A stretch of DNA of 64,000 nt from Eisenbergiella tayi. GTDB taxonomy: Bacteria > Bacillota > Clostridia > Lachnospirales > Lachnospiraceae. Position 1 is the first letter of the stretch; every line of letters begins with the position of its first letter. Below the pieces are notes generated by a model that was not told where the DNA came from, ran no database searches, and was given only the letters and a program-made list of their open reading frames with translations. Shown in pieces: positions 51,975 through 60,150 of this stretch. The position numbers and the translations under genes are program-made. Where the stretch lies: contig NZ_MPDJ01000012.1 in NCBI RefSeq assembly GCF_001881565.1, forward strand, positions 1-64,000, read 5' to 3'.

Positions 51975-52073
51975 ATTTTGTCAAGCTATGGGGACAAGCC
52001 CGGGTAAGCTTTCGGTGTGTCCGGAATGTGGACTTGCGCTGTGCGCGGGTCCGTTTGCTACGCTTGACAAAAT
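51975..52073 (+). promoter_or_regulatory. Structured gap leader, possible three-way junction
   Basis: A perfect 12-base closing stem (ATTTTGTCAAGC 51975-51986, GCTTGACAAAAT 52062-52073) encloses two hairpins: GGACA...TGTCC at about 51992-52022 with a G/C-rich interior, and GGACTTGCGC TGT GCGCGGGTCC at about 52030-52052, a perfect 10-pair hairpin counting two G-U pairs. There is no T-run terminator. It lies between promoter and gap in a transcribed stretch. I do not recognise the class; it could be a riboswitch, a stability element or a translation control. Confidence 0.6.
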
Positions 52074-52106
52074 AATATATTAAATCATTTTTAGGAGGAA
52101 TTAAAA

Positions 52107-53126
52107 ATGGCAGTAAAAGTAGCAATTAATGGTTTTGGCCGTATCGGACGTCTTGCTTTCAGACAGATGTTCGGAGCAGAAGGATTTGAAATCGTAGCAA
52201 TCAATGATTTAACATCTCCCGAGATGCTGGCTCACTTACTGAAATATGATTCAACTCAGGGCAGATATGAACTGGGCGACAAAGTTTCCTACAGTGAAGA
52301 TTCCATCACAGTAGACGGAAAAGAAATTAAGATTTATGCAAAGGCTAACGCTGCAGAGCTTCCTTGGGGAGAAATCGGTGTAGACGTAGTTCTGGAATGT
52401 ACCGGATTCTATACCTCCAAAGCAAAAGCTCAGGCACATATCGATGCCGGCGCTAAGCACGTTATCATTTCCGCTCCTGCCGGAAACGATCTGCCTACCA
52501 TCGTTTACAATGTAAACCATGAGACACTGAGCAAAGATGATCACATCATTTCTGCTGCTTCCTGTACAACAAACTGCCTGGCTCCTATGGCAAAAGCTCT
52601 TAACGATGCTTTCCCTATCCAGAGCGGTATTATGTGTACAATTCATGCTTACACAGGCGATCAGATGACTCTGGATGGTCCTCAGAGAAAGGGCGACAAG
52701 AGAAGAAGCCGTGCAGCAGCAGTAAATATCGTTCCCAACAGCACAGGTGCTGCTAAGGCTATCGGCCTGGTAATCCCTGAACTGAACGGCAAGCTGATCG
52801 GTTCCGCTCAGCGTGTTCCTACTCCTACAGGATCCACAACCATCCTGACAGCAGTAGTTAAAGGACAGCCTACCAAAGAAGCTATCAACGATGCTATGAA
52901 GGCTGCTGCCAATGAGTCTTTCGGCTACAACACAGACGAAATCGTATCCAGCGATGTTATCGGTATGAGATATGGTTCCCTGTTCGATGCTACTCAGACT
53001 ATGGTTCTTCCTATTGACGAGAATACATCTGAAGTACAGGTTGTTTCCTGGTATGACAATGAGAATTCTTACACAAGCCAGATGGTTCGTACAATCAAAC
53101 ACTTTGGCAAACTGCTGAACGCTTAA
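52107..53126 (+). CDS. gap: Glyceraldehyde-3-phosphate dehydrogenase
   Basis: The NAD-dependent glycolytic GAPDH. The 339 residues have the GFGRIGRLAFR dinucleotide site, catalytic C153 in SAASCTTNCLAPM and the WYDNENSYTSQMVRTIKH ending. Codon choice is strongly biased (for example CTG and GTT), as expected for a highly expressed gene. The site is AGGAGG. It leads the gap-pgk-tpiA cluster. Confidence 0.97.
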   Translation: MAVKVAINGFGRIGRLAFRQMFGAEGFEIVAINDLTSPEMLAHLLKYDSTQGRYELGDKVSYSEDSITVDGKEIKIYAKANAAELPWGEIGVDVVLECTGFYTSKAKAQAHIDAGAKHVIISAPAGNDLPTIVYNVNHETLSKDDHIISAASCTTNCLAPMAKALNDAFPIQSGIMCTIHAYTGDQMTLDGPQRKGDKRRSRAAAVNIVPNSTGAAKAIGLVIPELNGKLIGSAQRVPTPTGSTTILTAVVKGQPTKEAINDAMKAAANESFGYNTDEIVSSDVIGMRYGSLFDATQTMVLPIDENTSEVQVVSWYDNENSYTSQMVRTIKHFGKLLNA

Positions 53127-53169
53127 TTTATAATTTTGCAGTCAGCTGTGTAAAGGCATAGGCTCATAA

Positions 53170-53206
53170 GGGGTCCGGTCTGATGAGGGCCGGGCCCCTG
53201 TTTAAT
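53170..53206 (+). terminator. Hairpin between gap and pgk
   Basis: GGGGTCCGG and CCGGGCCCC form a strong stem with T-rich sequence after it (TTTAATTTT). It may partially end gap transcripts or set the ratio of gap to pgk mRNA; the pgk ribosome site follows directly. Confidence 0.7.
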
Positions 53207-53225
53207 TTTAAGGAGGTTTTATACC

Positions 53226-54434
53226 ATGTCATTAAATAAGAAATCCGTTGATGATATCAACGTAAAAGGCAAACGTGTCCTCTGCAGATGCGATTTCAAT
53301 GTTCCTCTGAAAGAGGGCAAAATCACAGACGAGAACCGTCTTGTGGCTGCTCTTCCCACCATTAAAAAGCTGATCGCTGACGGCGGAAAGGTTATCCTCT
53401 GCTCCCATCTTGGAAAGCCTAAGGGAGAACCGAAGCCGGAGCTGTCTTTAGCGCCTGTTGCAGCACGTCTTTCCGAACTGCTCGGACAGGAAGTTAAGTT
53501 TGCAGCGGATCCCGAAGTGGTTGGCCCCAATGCAAAAGCTGCTGTGGAAGCCATGAAGGACGGCGATGTTATCCTTCTTGAGAATACCCGTTACAGAGCA
53601 GAAGAGACAAAGAACGGCGAAGCCTTCTCCAAAGAACTGGCTTCTCTGTGTGATGTTTTTGTAAACGATGCTTTCGGTACCGCCCACAGGGCACACTGCT
53701 CCAATGTAGGTGTTGCACAGCTGGTTGATACCGCAGTAGTTGGATACCTGATGCAGAAGGAAATTGATTTCCTTGGAAATGCAGTGGAAAATCCCGTAAG
53801 ACCTTTTGTTGCTATTCTGGGCGGCGCTAAGGTTGCTGATAAGCTGAATGTTATCTCCAACCTGCTTGAGAAATGTGATACCCTGATCATCGGCGGTGGT
53901 ATGGCATTCACCTTCCTGAAGGCAAAAGGCTATGAAATCGGTGCTTCTTTAGTGGATGATGAAAAGATTGAATACTGTAAGGAAATGATGGAAAAGGCTG
54001 AAAAGCTGGGCAAGAGCCTCCTTCTTCCCGTAGATGCTGTTGTTGCAAAAGCTTTCCCCAGCCCTATCGATGCGGAAATCGAAGTTGAAGTATTTGCTGC
54101 TGATTCCATTCCGGCTGAGAGAATGGGCCTGGATATCGGACCTAAGACAGCAGAAACCTATGCAGAAGCTGTTAAGACTGCAAAGACTGTTGTTTGGAAC
54201 GGACCGATGGGCGTATTTGAGAACCCTGTGCTCGCAAAAGGAACTATCGCAGTTGCAAAGGCTCTGGCTGAAACAGATGCCACCACAATTATCGGCGGCG
54301 GTGATTCCGCAGCAGCTGTTAACCAGCTGGGCTACGGCGACAAGATGAGCCATATCTCCACCGGCGGCGGAGCATCCCTGGAATTCCTGGAAGGCAAGGA
54401 ACTTCCCGGAGTGGCAGCAGCAAACGATAAATAA
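53226..54434 (+). CDS. pgk: Phosphoglycerate kinase
   Basis: The 402-residue PGK makes ATP from 1,3-bisphosphoglycerate. Typical motifs are RVLCRCDFNVPLKEGKITD, SHLGKPKGEPKPELSLAPVA, LLENTRYRAEETKNGE and the GGGDSAAAV nucleotide site. The start is 20 bases after the interposed hairpin, with AAGGAGG. It is part of the highly expressed glycolytic cluster. Confidence 0.97.
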   Translation: MSLNKKSVDDINVKGKRVLCRCDFNVPLKEGKITDENRLVAALPTIKKLIADGGKVILCSHLGKPKGEPKPELSLAPVAARLSELLGQEVKFAADPEVVGPNAKAAVEAMKDGDVILLENTRYRAEETKNGEAFSKELASLCDVFVNDAFGTAHRAHCSNVGVAQLVDTAVVGYLMQKEIDFLGNAVENPVRPFVAILGGAKVADKLNVISNLLEKCDTLIIGGGMAFTFLKAKGYEIGASLVDDEKIEYCKEMMEKAEKLGKSLLLPVDAVVAKAFPSPIDAEIEVEVFAADSIPAERMGLDIGPKTAETYAEAVKTAKTVVWNGPMGVFENPVLAKGTIAVAKALAETDATTIIGGGDSAAAVNQLGYGDKMSHISTGGGASLEFLEGKELPGVAAANDK

Positions 54435-54457
54435 TAAATTTTAAGGAGACCATTATC

Positions 54458-55207
54458 ATGGCAAGAAAGAAAATTATCGCCGGCAACTGGAAGATGAACA
54501 TGACTCCCAGCCAGGCCGTTGAATTAATCAATACCTTAAAGCCCCTCGTGGCAACCGAAGATGCAGATGTTGTTTTCTGTGTGCCTGCTATCGATATCAT
54601 CCCTGCTATTGAAGCAGCTAAGGGCAGCAATATTGAAATCGGCGCAGAAAATATGTACTATGAAGAAAAAGGTGCATATACTGGAGAAATCGCTCCTGAT
54701 ATGCTCACTGACGTAGGCGTAAAATATGTTATTATCGGACATTCCGAAAGAAGAGAATATTTTGCTGAAACCAATGAGACTGTCAACAAGAAAGTTCTCA
54801 AGGCTTTCGAGCATGGTATTACTCCTATTGTATGCTGCGGCGAATCTCTTACACAGAGAGAGCAGGGAATTACCATTGACTGGATCCGTCAGCAGATTAA
54901 GATCGCTTTCCTGGGTGTAACTGCAGAGCAGGCTAAAACCGCAGTTATTGCATATGAACCCATCTGGGCTATCGGTACCGGCAAAACTGCAACCACAGAG
55001 CAGGCACAGGAAGTTTGTGCTGCCATCCGTGTATGCATCGGTGAAATCTATGACGAAGCGACTGCAGAAGCAATCCGTATCCAGTACGGCGGATCTGTTA
55101 ATGCAGGAACCGCTGCAGAACTGTTTGCACAGCCTGATATCGACGGCGGCCTTGTGGGCGGCGCAGCTCTGAAGCCTGACTTCGGAAAGATTGTAAATTA
55201 TAAATAA
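54458..55207 (+). CDS. tpiA: Triosephosphate isomerase
   Basis: The 249-residue TIM barrel interconverts dihydroxyacetone phosphate and glyceraldehyde-3-phosphate. AGNWKMNMT, the catalytic VIIGHSERREYF and AYEPIWAIGTGKTAT loop, and YGGSVNAGT are all present. It starts 23 bases after pgk behind AAGGAG and ends at a strong terminator. No phosphoglycerate mutase or enolase follows here. Confidence 0.97.
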   Translation: MARKKIIAGNWKMNMTPSQAVELINTLKPLVATEDADVVFCVPAIDIIPAIEAAKGSNIEIGAENMYYEEKGAYTGEIAPDMLTDVGVKYVIIGHSERREYFAETNETVNKKVLKAFEHGITPIVCCGESLTQREQGITIDWIRQQIKIAFLGVTAEQAKTAVIAYEPIWAIGTGKTATTEQAQEVCAAIRVCIGEIYDEATAEAIRIQYGGSVNAGTAAELFAQPDIDGGLVGGAALKPDFGKIVNYK

Positions 55208-55238
55208 CAGCAGTCCGACAATCATATAGTTAAGACAG

Positions 55239-55287
55239 TCCCCGTTTCCTTCAGTCTGTAAGCACTGACGGAAACGGGGATTTTTTG
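55239..55287 (+). terminator. Terminator after tpiA
   Basis: TCCCCGTTTCC and GGAAACGGGGA form the stem with additional CAGT/ACTG pairing in the loop, followed by TTTTTT. Confidence 0.85.
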
Positions 55288-55327
55288 GTCTGACGGAAGG
55301 ATTGATATATCTTATCAAGTAACCATA

Positions 55328-55383
55328 TTGCAGCGGATTGTATCCTGTGGTATTCTATATCTTGAAGTTAGATGAGACTAACT
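55328..55383 (+). promoter_or_regulatory. Promoter and palindromic operator of the DUF3793-flavodoxin operon
   Basis: TTGCAG (55328-55333), 17 bases, TATTCT (55351-55356), then AGTTAG-N6-CTAACT (55366-55383), a perfect inverted repeat at the likely transcript start. The half-site resembles the TTAG/CTAA halves of DtxR/IdeR-type metal repressor sites, and the downstream flavodoxin would fit an iron-response unit, but the regulator is not identified. Confidence 0.5.
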
Positions 55384-55472
55384 ATTACCTGACATGTACT
55401 AAAAGGAAGTTATTTTCCGGCGTATGGATGGGCGCCGGAGGATGATTTTCCGGATCCCGGAGGAAAGAAAGC

Positions 55473-56090
55473 ATGCCCGTAGAAGAGATCACACAGTATT
55501 TACAAACAAACAGGCGGAGCTGTAAAAAGGCATTACATATGCAATTGGCAATTCACTGTGCTCCTTTTTTAAAAGGAATTAAGGAAAGTGCTGTAGTCAG
55601 TCTGCCAAGAGATCAGGCCGTTGAATTTTCAGTACTGGCGGCCCGGACCGGCCTGAGCTGGTATTTTCTGCTCCATGAAGATGGAAAAGATATGGTATTT
55701 ATTTACCGGAAAAAGGAATTGGAGAGATTGCTGCAGAAAGAGGATGTTTCAGCCTTTCTGAAAAACAGAGGATACCTGCAGAGCGGCAAGATACATCCTT
55801 TTTCAATCTGCCGGATTTTGTCCGAACTGTCCCGGAGAGTAGAGGCTTATTACAGGACGAAAGAAAATTTCCCTCATGAGATAGGAGTGCTTCTCGGATA
55901 TCCCACAGAGGATGTGGAAGGATTTATTGCCAATGAGGGCAGGGACTGTCTGTGTACGGGTTACTGGAAGGTATATCAGAATGAGCAGCGTGCAAAACAT
56001 ATTTTTGCCGCATTTGATGAAGCCAGGGAAGTAACTGTCCGGGAGGTATTGGAAGGAAAAGAGCTTCTGCAGCTATGTACATCCATATAA
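55473..56090 (+). CDS. DUF3793 family protein
   Basis: The 205-residue protein belongs by appearance to DUF3793, a clostridial family often next to flavodoxin genes. Visible features are HCAPFLKGIKESAVVSL near the N terminus, the FLLHEDGKDMVFIYRKKELE strand region, PHEIGVLLGYPTEDVEGFI and YWKVYQNEQRAKHIFAAF. It has no signal or membrane segment. Function is unknown; linkage to a flavodoxin hints at a redox or iron-limitation role. Confidence 0.8.
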   Translation: MPVEEITQYLQTNRRSCKKALHMQLAIHCAPFLKGIKESAVVSLPRDQAVEFSVLAARTGLSWYFLLHEDGKDMVFIYRKKELERLLQKEDVSAFLKNRGYLQSGKIHPFSICRILSELSRRVEAYYRTKENFPHEIGVLLGYPTEDVEGFIANEGRDCLCTGYWKVYQNEQRAKHIFAAFDEAREVTVREVLEGKELLQLCTSI

Positions 56091-56120
56091 ATCATTTTAT
56101 ATAAAGTAGGAGGAATAAAG

Positions 56121-56558
56121 ATGGCACAGATTTCTATTGTATATTGGAGCGGCACAGGCAACACGGAGTTAATGGCTCAGAAGGTTGCGGAGGGTGTCAG
56201 GGAAGCAGGACAGGAGGCTGTCGTGCTCAGTGTGGATCTGGCGGATGTTTCGGAATTGAAGAAAGCCAGGGCTTTTGCGCTGGGCTGTCCTTCCATGGGG
56301 GCAGAACAGCTGGAGGAAACGCAGATGGAGCCTTTTATGTGTGATTTGGAAAATGGAATAGGCGGTAAGCAGATTGGCCTGTTCGGCTCCTTCGGATGGG
56401 GCGGGGGAGAATGGATGAGGGACTGGGAAGAAAGAGTCCGAAATGCCGGCGCATCTGTTGTTGGAGAAGAAGGAATTATTGTAAACGGGGCACCGGATGA
56501 GGAAGCGGAAGAGAAATGTAAGGAGCTTGGCAGGGCCCTGGCTGCTGCGGTTTCATAA
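56121..56558 (+). CDS. Flavodoxin
   Basis: A 145-residue FMN electron carrier. The phosphate loop is SGTGNTELMAQ, the middle FMN loop FGSFGWGGGEWM has Trp residues near the isoalloxazine, and the C terminus is typical of short-chain flavodoxins. It is 30 bases after the DUF3793 gene behind AGGAGG. In Clostridia such proteins can replace ferredoxin under iron limitation. Confidence 0.93.
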   Translation: MAQISIVYWSGTGNTELMAQKVAEGVREAGQEAVVLSVDLADVSELKKARAFALGCPSMGAEQLEETQMEPFMCDLENGIGGKQIGLFGSFGWGGGEWMRDWEERVRNAGASVVGEEGIIVNGAPDEEAEEKCKELGRALAAAVS

Positions 56559-56600
56559 GGCAGGTTAAAATAAATCAATCGAATTGATTAAAATTGCATC

Positions 56601-56629
56601 TTGTGAAAACCACAAACCTGTGTTATTAT
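56601..56629 (+). promoter_or_regulatory. Promoter of the leuA T-box transcript
   Basis: TTGTGA (56601-56606) and TATTAT (56624-56629) with a 17-base spacer, about 26 bases ahead of T-box stem I. Confidence 0.6.
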
Positions 56630-56654
56630 TTACAAAACTGAATAGGAAAGTAAA

Positions 56655-56947
56655 TGCAAGGAAGAGGAGTAGTAGCTGAAAGCTGGAAAACAGAGAACTG
56701 CCGGGTGGTGCGAGGCAGTCTGAAGCGGACCGTGAACTGACCTTGGAGCAGCCGGCTGAAGACCCGCAGGGTTGTGTAGGTTCGGACGGAATACCCGCCG
56801 TAGAAAGGGGAAAGGCATGTTAGTGCTGATGAGTGCATGGTTTTTATTACCATGAAATAGAGTGGTACCGCGTGAAGTTGAATTTGCGTCTCTATAAAAA
56901 TGACCCGGATTACAGGAAAGTCATTTTTATAGAGACTTTTTTTGTGC
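56655..56947 (+). promoter_or_regulatory. T-box riboswitch, probably leucine-specific
   Basis: The leader has the T-box hallmarks: the stem I AGGAGTAGTA segment near 56665, the hairpin GACTGCC/GGCAGTC-like region, GTGAA at 56732-56736 followed by CTG (56737-56739), which I read as a leucine specifier codon, the antiterminator sequence AATAGAGTGGTACCGCG at 56856-56872 and a strong terminator at 56888-56943 (GTCTCTATAAAAATGAC paired with its complement, then T-run). Uncharged tRNA-Leu should allow leuA transcription. The specifier reading depends on the stem I fold. Confidence 0.85.
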
Positions 56948-56972
56948 CCGGACAGAATAGGAGGAAGCATAA

Positions 56973-58964
56973 ATGACAGCAGCAGAAAAGTATGGAAAAT
57001 CCTATTTCATGCCACCGGTGGTGACATATGATTGGGTGAAGAAGGATACGATTGAGAAAGCCCCCATTTGGTGCAGCGTGGATTTGCGGGATGGGAACCA
57101 GGCGCTTATAGAGCCTATGGGTCTGGAAGAAAAACTGGAATATTTTAAGATGCTGGTAGAAATCGGTTTTAAAGAAATTGAGGTGGGATTTCCTGCGGCA
57201 TCAGATACGGAGTATGCATTTTTGCGGGCATTAATCGAAAGAGACATGATACCGGAGGATGTGACGATCCAGGTTCTCACCCAGGCGAGGGAACATATCA
57301 TCAGAAAAACCTTTGAAGCAGTGAAAGGCGCTCCGCATGCAATTGTCCATCTTTATAATTCCACATCGGTGGCACAGCGGGAACAGGTTTTCAAGAAGAG
57401 TAAGGACGAAGTGAAACAGCTGGCGGTGGACGGAGCCGCTCTTTTGAAAAAACTGGCGGAAGAAACGGACGGTAATTTCACATTTGAATACAGCCCTGAG
57501 AGCTTCCCGGGGACGGAAGTGGATTATGCTGTGGAGGTCTGCAATGCGGTTCTTGATGTATGGAAGCCGGATGAGAAGCACAAGGCAGTCATCAACATCC
57601 CGACTACAGTGCAGGTAGCGATGCCCCATGTGTTTGCCTGTCAGGTGGAATATATCCATAAAAACCTGAAATACAGGGACAGCGTGGTTTTGAGCGTACA
57701 TCCTCACAATGACAGAGGCTGCGGAATCAGCGATGCGGAATTTGGGATTCTTGCAGGAGCGGACAGAGTGGAAGGGACGCTTTTTGGAAACGGTGAGAGA
57801 ACCGGTAATGTGGATCTGGTCACATTAGCCATGAACATGGTATGCCATGGCGTGGAATCCGGCCTGGATTTCAGCCGCATTATGAAAGTCAGGGAGAATT
57901 ACGAGCTCTTGACCGGTATGAAGGTGGATGAAAGAACGCCCTATGCGGGGGATCTGGTATTTACCGCGTTTTCCGGTTCCCATCAGGATGCGATTTCCAA
58001 GGGTATGGCCTGGCGGAATGAGGGAAAAAGCGGAAGTAAATGGACGGTTCCTTATCTGCCGGTGGATCCCAAGGATGTGGGAAGAGAGTATGAATCCGAT
58101 GTCATCCGGATTAACAGCCAGTCGGGAAAGGGCGGCATCGCTTTTATTCTGAAACAGAATTTTGGGTTCTCCTTACCGGATGGAATGAAGGAAGAGGTTG
58201 GGTATCTGGTGAAGGGAGTTTCCGATAAGCGTCACCAGGAGCTGGCTCCGGCGGACATTTATCAGATTTTCAAGGAAAATTATATTTCACCCAGAACGGT
58301 CTTTCAGATTCCGGAGTTCCACTTCCGCCAGGAAAATGGGATTACCGCGCAGGTAACCATCGAACAGGGAAAGGAAAGAAGAGTGGTGGAGGCCTCCGGC
58401 AACGGCCGTCTGGATTCGGTAAGCAATGCGGTTAAGATGTATTTCGGAATCGATTATGAACTGGCGGTTTATGAGGAACATGCGATTTCCAGGGGGTCTT
58501 CCTCCAAAGCAGCGGCCTATGTGGGGATTTCCTGCAAGGGCAAGATGTATTGGGGCGTGGGAATTGATGAGGATATTATTAAAAGTTCTGTGGCTGCGCT
58601 TGTATCAGCGGGCAATAAGCTGGCGGAAGGTGAAAATTTTCAGGAAGGCAGGGAGGAAAGAGTTGTGGATATTATCAAATATATAAACGGACATTATGCG
58701 GAAGTAACTTTGGAAAATCTGTCGGAGAATTTTAATCTTTCCAGACCTTATATTTCAAAATATATCAAGGATAAGACAGGGATGAATTTCCAGGATGTGG
58801 TAAGAGAAGCCAGAATGAGAAAAGCCAGAACGCTTTTGAAGGAATCAGGACATTCGGTGGAATCGATAGCTGCGGATGTGGGTTATGAGAGCGTAGAGCA
58901 TTTTAACAGACTGTTCAAAAAATCCTATGGGATAACTCCCGTACAATTCCGGGTACAGAAATAA
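56973..58964 (+). CDS. leuA: 2-isopropylmalate synthase fused to an AraC-type DNA-binding domain
   Basis: Residues 1 to about 555 form a complete LeuA: the TIM-barrel domain with IWCSVDLRDGNQALIEP at the start of the active site, H243 and H245 in SVHPHNDRGCG, and the GNGERTGNVDLV motif; then a shortened LeuA dimer/regulatory domain (ENGITAQVTIEQGKE, SSSKAAAYVGISC). Residues about 563-663 are an AraC/XylS double helix-turn-helix: YINGHYAEVTLENLSENFNL, SRPYISKYIKDKTGMNF, then ESIAADVGYESVEHFNRLFK and KSYGITPVQFR. The frame is open and there is no sign of an assembly join. Leucine synthesis and DNA binding are thus on one chain, suggesting a regulatory enzyme. What DNA it binds is unknown. Confidence 0.92.
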   Translation: MTAAEKYGKSYFMPPVVTYDWVKKDTIEKAPIWCSVDLRDGNQALIEPMGLEEKLEYFKMLVEIGFKEIEVGFPAASDTEYAFLRALIERDMIPEDVTIQVLTQAREHIIRKTFEAVKGAPHAIVHLYNSTSVAQREQVFKKSKDEVKQLAVDGAALLKKLAEETDGNFTFEYSPESFPGTEVDYAVEVCNAVLDVWKPDEKHKAVINIPTTVQVAMPHVFACQVEYIHKNLKYRDSVVLSVHPHNDRGCGISDAEFGILAGADRVEGTLFGNGERTGNVDLVTLAMNMVCHGVESGLDFSRIMKVRENYELLTGMKVDERTPYAGDLVFTAFSGSHQDAISKGMAWRNEGKSGSKWTVPYLPVDPKDVGREYESDVIRINSQSGKGGIAFILKQNFGFSLPDGMKEEVGYLVKGVSDKRHQELAPADIYQIFKENYISPRTVFQIPEFHFRQENGITAQVTIEQGKERRVVEASGNGRLDSVSNAVKMYFGIDYELAVYEEHAISRGSSSKAAAYVGISCKGKMYWGVGIDEDIIKSSVAALVSAGNKLAEGENFQEGREERVVDIIKYINGHYAEVTLENLSENFNLSRPYISKYIKDKTGMNFQDVVREARMRKARTLLKESGHSVESIAADVGYESVEHFNRLFKKSYGITPVQFRVQK

Positions 58965-59002
58965 ACGGATTTAATAGAGTCAGGAAAACATAAAAAGAAA
59001 GG

Positions 59003-59047
59003 CCCTGCGGAGGATTGGCTAATAAAGAATTTTCCGCAGGGTTTTTT
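59003..59047 (+). terminator. Terminator after leuA, overlapping the tetR 3' end
   Basis: CCCTGCGGA (59003-59011) and TCCGCAGGG (59033-59041), then TTTTTT. The right arm covers the last codons of the convergent tetR gene. Confidence 0.8.
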
Positions 59048-59579
59048 CGAAAAAGTCGCAGTTTTTATGTCCGGCATGAAGAAGGACGATAAGGTGATGG
59101 AATACGAACTGAAGAAATTCCTCCTGTGTGTATTCCTCCGACCATACGGACTCGGAAATGGAGGTATCCCTGTGGAGAGCCTTGCGGAGAACATCAAGAA
59201 GCACCTGGAAACATTGGTCTTCCAGCTCCCGGCCTCTTTTTTTATCCTCAGGAGGCATGGTCTCCAATTGAGTCAGCCAGTCCTTTTCGAATTCAGAAAG
59301 CTGTTCATTTATCAAGGCATAATACTGGGACACAAATTGCGGGAAACAGGTGCTCTGTGGTACCATCCCGGACAGATTCTGTATGACATCAGCCCAGAAG
59401 GAATTCACAACAGCAAAAATAAGCTCTGTTTTGTTGGGAAAGTAATTATAAAGAACACCTACGGAAATAGAGCATTTCCGGGCTATATTACGGATATTTA
59501 CTTTATGGATGCCTTCGGTACGGGCTATTTCCATGGCAGTGTCAATAAGCTCCTGACGGGATGTAACATTCTTGTTCAT
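59019..59579 (-). CDS. TetR family transcriptional regulator
   Basis: The 186-residue regulator has the TetR helix-turn-helix (ELIDTAMEIARTEGIHKVNI then SISVGVLYNYFPNKTELIF), and a divergent ligand domain with a Trp/Phe-rich part (WLTQLETMPPEDKKRGREL). It starts at 59579 with a GGAGG site on the minus strand. No obvious target gene is next to it except the divergent merR gene, so its target is unknown. Confidence 0.88.
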   Translation of the reverse strand: MNKNVTSRQELIDTAMEIARTEGIHKVNIRNIARKCSISVGVLYNYFPNKTELIFAVVNSFWADVIQNLSGMVPQSTCFPQFVSQYYALINEQLSEFEKDWLTQLETMPPEDKKRGRELEDQCFQVLLDVLRKALHRDTSISESVWSEEYTQEEFLQFVFHHLIVLLHAGHKNCDFFEKTLRKILY

Positions 59580-59695
59580 CTTTTTTCCTCCTATTGAACC
59601 ATGCTCATTATATAAAGCTTACCTTTTGATGTCAAGTATTCTGCAGTTAAAAGTAAACAGAAGGTCTGTGCAAAGGGCTCTTTGTAAAAAAATGA

Positions 59696-59726
59696 TTGAC
59701 TTGGAGTTAAGTCCCGGTGGTATGAT
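59696..59726 (+). promoter_or_regulatory. MerR-type promoter with a 19-base spacer
   Basis: TTGACT (59696-59701) and TATGAT (59721-59726) are 19 bases apart, the long spacing typical of MerR-regulated promoters. The spacer contains CTTGGAGTTAAGTCC, like AdhR-type MerR operators. It lies 45 bases before the merR gene, predicting autoregulation. Confidence 0.65.
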
Positions 59727-59770
59727 TAGACAGAGTTAAGTGATTCTTTTTAAGAGAAAGGCGGGCAGTC

Positions 59771-60145
59771 ATGACTATTGCAGAGGTAAGTAAGAAATAT
59801 GAGATGTCTCCGGATACACTGAGGTATTACGAACGTATCGGCCTGATTCCCCAGGTACCCAGAAATAAGAGCGGAATCAGGGATTATGATGAAAATTCCT
59901 GCCGCTGGATTGAATTGATGAAGTGCATGCGCAAAGCGGGCGTGCAGATTGAAGCCTTGATAGAATATGTGTCTCTGTTTCAGCAGGGTGATTCCACTGT
60001 CAATGCCAGAAAAATGCTGCTCATAGAACAGAGGGATCAGCTGCTGGCGAGGATGGAGGAAATGCAGAAATCCCTGGACAGGCTGAATCAGAAGATCGAC
60101 CGTTATGAACAGGGACTTATGCAGGCGGAAAAAAAGCTGCACTGA
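59771..60145 (+). CDS. MerR family transcriptional regulator (AdhR-like)
   Basis: The 124-residue protein has a MerR winged helix (MTIAEVSKKYEMSPDTLRYY then ERIGLIPQVPRNKSGIRDYD), and a C-terminal coiled coil (LIEQRDQLLARMEEMQKSLD). It lacks conserved metal-binding cysteines, so it more likely belongs to the AdhR/YraB-like group that senses aldehydes or other stress. The promoter suggests it regulates itself. It converges on the diguanylate cyclase gene with five bases between them. Confidence 0.88.
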   Translation: MTIAEVSKKYEMSPDTLRYYERIGLIPQVPRNKSGIRDYDENSCRWIELMKCMRKAGVQIEALIEYVSLFQQGDSTVNARKMLLIEQRDQLLARMEEMQKSLDRLNQKIDRYEQGLMQAEKKLH

Positions 60146-60150
60146 CAGTG

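Noticed and set aside
56626..56970. A 114-codon minus-strand frame across the T-box
   Set aside because: It is the reverse complement of the T-box leader and terminator, so non-coding structure explains it.
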